The notes below the pieces were generated by a model. That model made no database searches and was not told the DNA's origin. It was given only the letters and a program-made list of their open reading frames with translations. DNA of 8,628 bases from an uncultured Collinsella sp. (GTDB lineage: Bacteria > Actinomycetota > Coriobacteriia > Coriobacteriales > Coriobacteriaceae), in the NCBI GenBank assembly GCA_902495945.1, contig CABUZD010000072.1, positions 1 through 8,628 on the forward strand, in the 5' to 3' direction. The position numbers and the translations under genes are program-made. Below, one piece after another: positions 4,100 to 8,628 of the stretch. The first letter of the stretch is position 1; the number at the start of each line of letters is the position of its first letter.

Positions 4100-6079
4100 C
4101 TAGTTGGTCGTACCGGAATCGTCGCCCGTGCCCGTGCCCGTGCCCGTGCCCGAGCCCGAGCCCGAGCCCGAGCCAGAAAGTGCGACCGTCAGCGTAATCG
4201 TGCTGTCGGTGGACTGCTTGCCGGTGGGGGAGACGCCCGTAACGGTGGCATCCTCGTTACCGCTTACGGGATTGCCGTTCTGGTCACAGAAGCCGATGTT
4301 ATAGAAACCGGCGTTGTTGAGCGCGGTGACGGCGGCGGAGATGCTCTTGCCGTACAGGTTGCCCGGAACACTGGCCTTGCCGGACTTCTTGGCAATGACG
4401 ACGGTAATCGTGGCGCCGGGCTTCTGCTTGCCGCTGGGGTTCCAGCTGATCACGGTGCCCTCGGTAACCGAGTCGTTCTCCTGGTAGCTCACGTCGACGC
4501 CAAAGCCTGCCATATCGAGGGCGTTGCGCGCCTGGGCCTCGGTCATGTCGGTCAGGTCGGGGACGGACGTGGTATCCGGGCCGCCCGAGACCTTGTACGA
4601 GATGGTCGTGCCTTTCTCGACTTCCTTACCGGCTCCGGTGCCCTGCTCAAAGACCTGGCCCTCATCGGCCTCATTGGCCTCCTCGGAGGCGTTGCCCTTC
4701 AGGCCAACGCTTGCCAGCGCGGCCTCGGCCTGGTCTTTGGTCAGGCCGACAAGCTGGGGAACCTCAACCTTCTCGGAGGGCTTGGGGCCCTTGGAGATTA
4801 CCAGGTTCACCTTGGTTCCCTTGGCCTTCTTGGTGTTGCCGTTGGGCGTCTGCTCGGCGACCTTGCCCTCGTCGACATCGTCGTTGTAGCTTTGGTCGAT
4901 GGTGCCGACCTCGAGGCCGGCTTCCTTGATCAGCTCGACGGCAGTCTGCTGGTCCTTGCCCAGCACATCGGGCACGGTGACCTGCTCGCCGCCAAAGAGT
5001 CCTGTGGCAAAGGCCACCACGATGCCGATGACGGCAACGGCTGCCACCACGGCGGCGATGATCTTGTTCTTATTGGATTTGGGCTTTTCGACCTCGTAGG
5101 AGCCGGTGGAGCCCGAAACCGAGCTACGGGCGGTATTTTGGCCGCTCACGCCCGAGACGGGACGCACCATGGCGCGCGTCTGATCGGAAAGCTCGCGAGT
5201 CTTGGTGGCGCCCAGCTCACCGGGGGCACCGATGATGCGCGTGGGCTCCGAGACGTTGACGGCACGGCCCGACAGGTAGCTGTTGAGCACCTGACGCAGC
5301 TCGTCGGCGGTCTGGAAGCGGTTTGCCGGGTCTTTCTCCATGCACTTGAGGATGATGCGCTCAAGGTCGGCGTCGACACCGGAGTTGATCTGGCTCGGCG
5401 GAATAGGCAACTCGTTGACTTGCTTGAGTGCGACCGAGATGGCGTCGTCACCGTCAAAGGGAACGCGGCCGGTGGCGCACTCGTACATCACGACGCCCAG
5501 CGAGTAGATATCCGAGGTGGGGCCGAGGTCCTGACCGCGGGTCTGCTCGGGGCTGACGTAGTGGGCGGTTCCCAGCACGTTGTTGTCTTGCGTGAGGTGG
5601 CTGTTCTTGGCGCGCGCGATGCCAAAGTCCATCACCTTGATGTTGCCGTCGGGCAGCACCATGATGTTCTGCGGCTTAATGTCGCGGTGGATGATTTCGT
5701 GCTTGTGGGCGACCGAAAGCGCGGAGCTGATCTGCGAGCCGATCTGGGCGACCTTCTTGGGGTCGAGGGCGCCGTGGCTCTTGATGCCGCTCTTAAGGTC
5801 GGTGCCGCGCAGGTACTCCATGACGATGTAATAGGTGTCGCCGTCCTTGCCCCAATCGTAGACGCCCACGATATAGGGGGAGGAGAGACCGGCTGCTGCC
5901 TGGGCCTCCTGCTTAAAGCGTGCGGCGAAGGTTGCGTCGCCAGCATACTGCGGCAGCATGATCTTGACGGCAACCGTGCGGTCGAGGACCTGGTCCTGTG
6001 CACGGTAGACGGTCGCCATGCCGCCTGTCCCCACCTTATCCTTGAGGAGGTATCTTCCCCCGAGGACCCTCTGTTCCAT
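4100..6079 (-). CDS. pknB: PASTA-domain serine/threonine protein kinase (PknB type)
   Basis: This encodes a 659-residue membrane kinase that phosphorylates cell-wall and division proteins in response to peptidoglycan or lipid II binding. The kinase domain is at about 8-270: glycine loop VGTGGMATV (16-24), ATP-anchoring K39, E58, catalytic loop HRDIKPQN with D133 and N138, DFG with D151, an activation loop with candidate phospho-Thr at 163 and 171, and SPE (176-178). A juxtamembrane linker follows, then one membrane helix (about 339-362), four PASTA repeats (about 367-431, 438-499, 504-563, 569-633) and a Ser/Gly-Thr/Gly tail. The ATG at 6079 is chosen because AGGAG lies 5 nt upstream; an ATG five codons earlier (6094) has no ribosome binding site and includes that AGGAG. 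The gene follows the SEDS-PBP fusion by 132 bp on the same strand and probably shares its transcript. All catalytic residues are intact, so it should be active. Confidence 0.95.
   Translation of the reverse strand: MEQRVLGGRYLLKDKVGTGGMATVYRAQDQVLDRTVAVKIMLPQYAGDATFAARFKQEAQAAAGLSSPYIVGVYDWGKDGDTYYIVMEYLRGTDLKSGIKSHGALDPKKVAQIGSQISSALSVAHKHEIIHRDIKPQNIMVLPDGNIKVMDFGIARAKNSHLTQDNNVLGTAHYVSPEQTRGQDLGPTSDIYSLGVVMYECATGRVPFDGDDAISVALKQVNELPIPPSQINSGVDADLERIILKCMEKDPANRFQTADELRQVLNSYLSGRAVNVSEPTRIIGAPGELGATKTRELSDQTRAMVRPVSGVSGQNTARSSVSGSTGSYEVEKPKSNKNKIIAAVVAAVAVIGIVVAFATGLFGGEQVTVPDVLGKDQQTAVELIKEAGLEVGTIDQSYNDDVDEGKVAEQTPNGNTKKAKGTKVNLVISKGPKPSEKVEVPQLVGLTKDQAEAALASVGLKGNASEEANEADEGQVFEQGTGAGKEVEKGTTISYKVSGGPDTTSVPDLTDMTEAQARNALDMAGFGVDVSYQENDSVTEGTVISWNPSGKQKPGATITVVIAKKSGKASVPGNLYGKSISAAVTALNNAGFYNIGFCDQNGNPVSGNEDATVTGVSPTGKQSTDSTITLTVALSGSGSGSGSGTGTGTGTGDDSGTTN
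4125..4172 (-). repeat. Hexanucleotide tandem repeat coding the kinase tail
   Basis: Four CCCGTG units are followed by four CCCGAG units, eight in-frame copies of CCCG(T/A)G. They encode alternating Gly-Ser and then Gly-Thr at the extracellular C-terminus of the kinase. Being multiples of three, slippage would change tail length without a frameshift. Confidence 0.9.
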
Positions 6080-6211
6080 TCCTGCTCCTAACATAACTAT
6101 TCGCTCAACGATGTGTGTAGTACCTACGATGTGGCCGCTGGGGCCGTGTGGCGCGTTGCCGCTAACTCTTCGGCCGCGGCGCGCCTCGGGTGTCCGATTC
6201 GATCATGGGCA
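6080..6211 (-). promoter_or_regulatory. Spacer between SEDS-PBP and kinase genes
   Basis: These 132 bp separate the two chromosomal genes. AGGAG (ribosome binding site of the kinase) lies next to the kinase start. A small inverted repeat GTAG-TAC-CTAC is seen around 6117-6127. No convincing promoter, terminator or further gene was recognised, which favours read-through from the upstream gene. Confidence 0.4.
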
Positions 6212-8628
6212 TCACGCTCCCTGTGCGGCAAGCGCCGCGGTCAGGACGATACCGGCAATCTTGGCGGCTTCGACGTCATGCTTGTCGAAATCCTCCAAGG
6301 CCACCGAGATGGCGACCGTGGGTGAATCGTAAGGTGCAAAGCCAACGAACATCGAGTTGACGTTGGTGCCGCCGGTCTCGGCCGAGCCGGTCTTGCCGGC
6401 GACCTTGACGCCGGGGATCTGGGCATCGGTGCCGGTGCCGGACTGGACGACGGCAAGCATGGCCTGCTTGACCTGGTCGGCCGTGGCGGAGCTGACGGCC
6501 TGACCCAGCGAGCGGGACTGCGTGGTCTTGACCACGGTTCCGTCCGGGGCGAGTACCTGGGCTACAAAGTACGGGTCCATGACCACGCCGCTGTTAGCGA
6601 TGGCGGCGGCAATCACGGCGTTTTGCATGACGGTGGTCTGCGGGCCGGGCGTGTGGTCCATGCCGACAGGCTGGCCGGCGCCGGCCCAGGCGGTCTCCCA
6701 CTCGGTCATGAGCGACGGGTCGGCCATGATGGAGGCCGCGGAAGTCAGGTCCTGGCCGAGCTTTTGGCCGTAGCCAAAGGCGTTGGCAAACTGTACGAGC
6801 GTGTTTGCGCCAACTTCATTTGCCACCTGGCCAAAGACGACGTTGGAGGACACGGCAAAGGCCTGCTGCAGGCTGATGGTGCCGTAGCTCTCGTTGGCAG
6901 AGTTGGTGACCGGTGCGTTGCCGATGTCCATGGAGCCGGGCGCCTGGTAGGTGCTGGTCAGGCTGGCGGTGCCGGTCTCGAGTGCCGCGGAAAGCGTAAC
7001 GACCTTAAACGTTGAGCCCGGCGTGTACAGCGCGTCCATGGCGCGATTGTACATGGAGCCGTCCTCGCCGCCGCCCGTCTGCAGCAGGGCATCGATGTTG
7101 GTGTTGTCGTAGGTGGGCGAGCTGGCACATGCGAGCACCGCGCCGGTACGCGGGTCGATGACCACTACAGCGCCCTTAAAGCCCTTGAGTGCCTGCTCGG
7201 CCGCCGTCTGGATGCGCGAGTCGATGGTGAGCTTGGCGGTGTTGCCCGGCTGGGTCTGGCCCGCGAGCGACGCGATGGCGTTGTTCCAGCTGGAGTAGTC
7301 CTTAGAACCGGTGAGCGTGTCGTTCATGACGCTCTCGATGGCGGTGGTGCCATACTGCTGGCTCACGTAGCCAACCACGTGCGCTGCCAGGTTACCGTTG
7401 GGGTAGGAGCGTACGTAGGTGCCGTCCTCCTGCTGCAGCGACTCGGCCAGCGTCACGCCGTCGGACGTGATGATGGAGCCGCGCTGGATGTACTTGGAGC
7501 GGGCGATGGTATGGTTGTTGGTCGGCATGTCCTGATAGTCCTTGGCCTTGATGACCTGGACATAGGTGAGGTTGCCGATAAGGATGGCGAACAGCGCCGT
7601 AAAGGCGAGCACCGCACGGGTTAGACGGTTGGCGAGCGCCACGCGGCCGAGCACACCGGATTCAGGCGTGTCGAGCAGGCGACGGCGCATGCGCGAGCCG
7701 ACGGAATGGCTGCCGCTGCCGTAGGAAGACGAGGTGGCAAAGCGCGTGCCCGTCGGGGCGGCGGCAGATGCGACCTGATCATCGGTGATGGCGGCCATGG
7801 TGCCGGTGCCGGTAAGCTCGGCCTCGCGTCCGGTCGCCTCGTCACCGGCGCGCAGCAGGAGTGCGACGATGATAAAGCTTGCCAGCAGAGAGGAGCCGCC
7901 CTGGCTCATAAAGGGCAGGGTGACGCCGGTCAGCGGAATCAGGCGGGTTACGCCGCCAACGATCAAGAAGGCCTGGAAGCTGATGGCGGCCGTAAGGCCC
8001 GTGGCGCTAAAGGCAGCGAGGTCGGATTTAGCGCGGGCAGCCGTGGTGAGGCCACGCACGGCAAAGAGCATAAACAGGATGAGCACGGCGCCGCCGCCCA
8101 AAAGGCCCATCTCCTCGCCGATAGCCGAGAAGATAAAGTCGGACTCGACGACAGGGATGTTGTTGGCCATGCCGTTGCCGATGCCAACACCGACCAGACC
8201 GCCATCGGCAAGCGAGAAGAGCGACTGGACGATCTGGTAGCCCTGGCCCTGGGCGTCCTTAAACGGATCGAGCCAAACCTGGAAACGCACCTGAACGTGA
8301 GACAGGAACTTGTAGGCGCCCACGGCTCCAACGGCCAGCAGCGCAAGGCCGATAACGACATACGAAAAGCGCCCCGTGGCAACGTAGAGCATCAGCAAGA
8401 AGATGGTGTAGAACAGCACGGCCGAACCCAGATCGCGTTCGAAGACGACGACGAGCAGGCACACACCCCACACGGCAAACAGCGGCAGCAGCAGTCGCAG
8501 GCGAGGGATCTTAAAGCCCAGGATCTTGCGGTTGGAGATGGAGAGCAGCTCGCGGTTCTCGGCCAGGTACCCGGCCAGGAACAGCACGATAAAGACCTTG
8601 GCGAACTCGCCGGGCTGGATGGTAAAGC
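6212..8628 (-). CDS. SEDS glycosyltransferase (FtsW/RodA) fused to class B penicillin-binding protein; N-terminus outside window
   Basis: The frame is open to the right edge, giving 804 visible residues (numbered from 8626). The first residues, 'FTIQPGEFAKVFIVLFLAGY', match the QPSEF-A-K helix of SEDS proteins, so roughly the first four membrane helices are missing. Residues 1-260 hold further helices and hallmark SEDS motifs: 'VWLDPFKDAQGQGYQIVQSL' and 'ESDFIFSAIGEE' with D163, matching the essential Asp of the lipid II polymerase. A linker (about 261-330) leads to a membrane helix (about 335-358), a short pedestal domain and a transpeptidase domain with S538-T-F-K541 (PGSTFK), S593-S-N595 and K745-T-G747. 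One protein thus polymerises glycan and crosslinks peptides, two steps usually done by separate RodA/FtsW and PBP proteins. No stop or frameshift separates the halves. In other actinobacteria rodA and pbpA are adjacent genes just before pknA/pknB, matching this position. Confidence 0.93.
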   Translation of the reverse strand, partial: FTIQPGEFAKVFIVLFLAGYLAENRELLSISNRKILGFKIPRLRLLLPLFAVWGVCLLVVVFERDLGSAVLFYTIFLLMLYVATGRFSYVVIGLALLAVGAVGAYKFLSHVQVRFQVWLDPFKDAQGQGYQIVQSLFSLADGGLVGVGIGNGMANNIPVVESDFIFSAIGEEMGLLGGGAVLILFMLFAVRGLTTAARAKSDLAAFSATGLTAAISFQAFLIVGGVTRLIPLTGVTLPFMSQGGSSLLASFIIVALLLRAGDEATGREAELTGTGTMAAITDDQVASAAAPTGTRFATSSSYGSGSHSVGSRMRRRLLDTPESGVLGRVALANRLTRAVLAFTALFAILIGNLTYVQVIKAKDYQDMPTNNHTIARSKYIQRGSIITSDGVTLAESLQQEDGTYVRSYPNGNLAAHVVGYVSQQYGTTAIESVMNDTLTGSKDYSSWNNAIASLAGQTQPGNTAKLTIDSRIQTAAEQALKGFKGAVVVIDPRTGAVLACASSPTYDNTNIDALLQTGGGEDGSMYNRAMDALYTPGSTFKVVTLSAALETGTASLTSTYQAPGSMDIGNAPVTNSANESYGTISLQQAFAVSSNVVFGQVANEVGANTLVQFANAFGYGQKLGQDLTSAASIMADPSLMTEWETAWAGAGQPVGMDHTPGPQTTVMQNAVIAAAIANSGVVMDPYFVAQVLAPDGTVVKTTQSRSLGQAVSSATADQVKQAMLAVVQSGTGTDAQIPGVKVAGKTGSAETGGTNVNSMFVGFAPYDSPTVAISVALEDFDKHDVEAAKIAGIVLTAALAAQGA

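Noticed and set aside
4088..6091. Very long + strand open frame opposite the kinase gene
   Set aside because: The minus frame encodes a complete PASTA kinase with all motifs; the + frame is a GC-rich shadow with Arg-Ala repeats from the hexanucleotide tract and no domain.
7621..8382. Minus-strand Arg/Ser/Pro-rich frames overlapping the SEDS-PBP gene
   Set aside because: They are out-of-frame shadows with the low-complexity composition typical of GC-rich DNA; the SEDS frame carries conserved motifs throughout.
1..8628. CRISPR array or conjugation/phage structural genes
   Set aside because: No regularly spaced direct repeats of suitable length and no relaxase, coupling-protein, capsid or terminase sequences were seen in any frame.

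Overview
The window looks like a GC-rich actinobacterial chromosome, most plausibly a member of the Coriobacteriia (Collinsella-like). This is inferred from a PASTA-domain Ser/Thr kinase gene beside a SEDS glycosyltransferase/penicillin-binding protein gene, which recalls the pstP-rodA-pbpA-pknA-pknB cluster of other actinobacteria. It was not confirmed by any search. The window is the junction between an integrated mobile element (left, about 1-3816) and chromosomal housekeeping DNA (right, about 3950-8628).

Left part, GC-rich cargo (1-1140): the 3' end of a metallophosphoesterase gene (+) converges on a gene for an almost wholly coiled-coil protein (-). The two share a symmetric bidirectional terminator. 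The coiled-coil gene has a structured leader that ends directly at its ribosome binding site. Between 1143 and 1430 there is only a doubtful small ORF (+).

Integration module, clearly AT-richer (about 1140-3770): a winged-helix DNA-binding protein, a small excisionase-like HTH protein and a full-length tyrosine recombinase with all catalytic residues, all on the minus strand. A palindrome over a TATAAT box and a long imperfect hairpin lie in front of the excisionase-like gene. The recombinase gene starts about 190 bp from an attachment site made of the 3' half of a tRNA-Arg(CCU) gene, cut at the anticodon loop. The 5' half of the tRNA and the other end of the element are not in this window.

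Junction (3771-4050): three overlapping-sequence tRNA 3'-end copies (two on +, one inverted on -) lie within about 180 bp, separated by two terminator-like hairpins. This suggests repeated integration or rearrangement at the site. A third hairpin with a U-tract terminates the chromosomal genes arriving from the right.

Right part (4100-8628, minus strand): a SEDS-family (FtsW/RodA) glycosyltransferase fused in one reading frame to a class B penicillin-binding transpeptidase, whose N-terminus runs off the window, followed by a PknB-type kinase with four extracellular PASTA repeats. One polypeptide polymerises and crosslinks peptidoglycan. The kinase in the same probable operon senses wall fragments and would control growth or division. 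Nothing in the visible part is a confirmed new system. The most unusual items are the tRNA relic cluster, the SEDS-PBP fusion and the structured leader of the coiled-coil gene.
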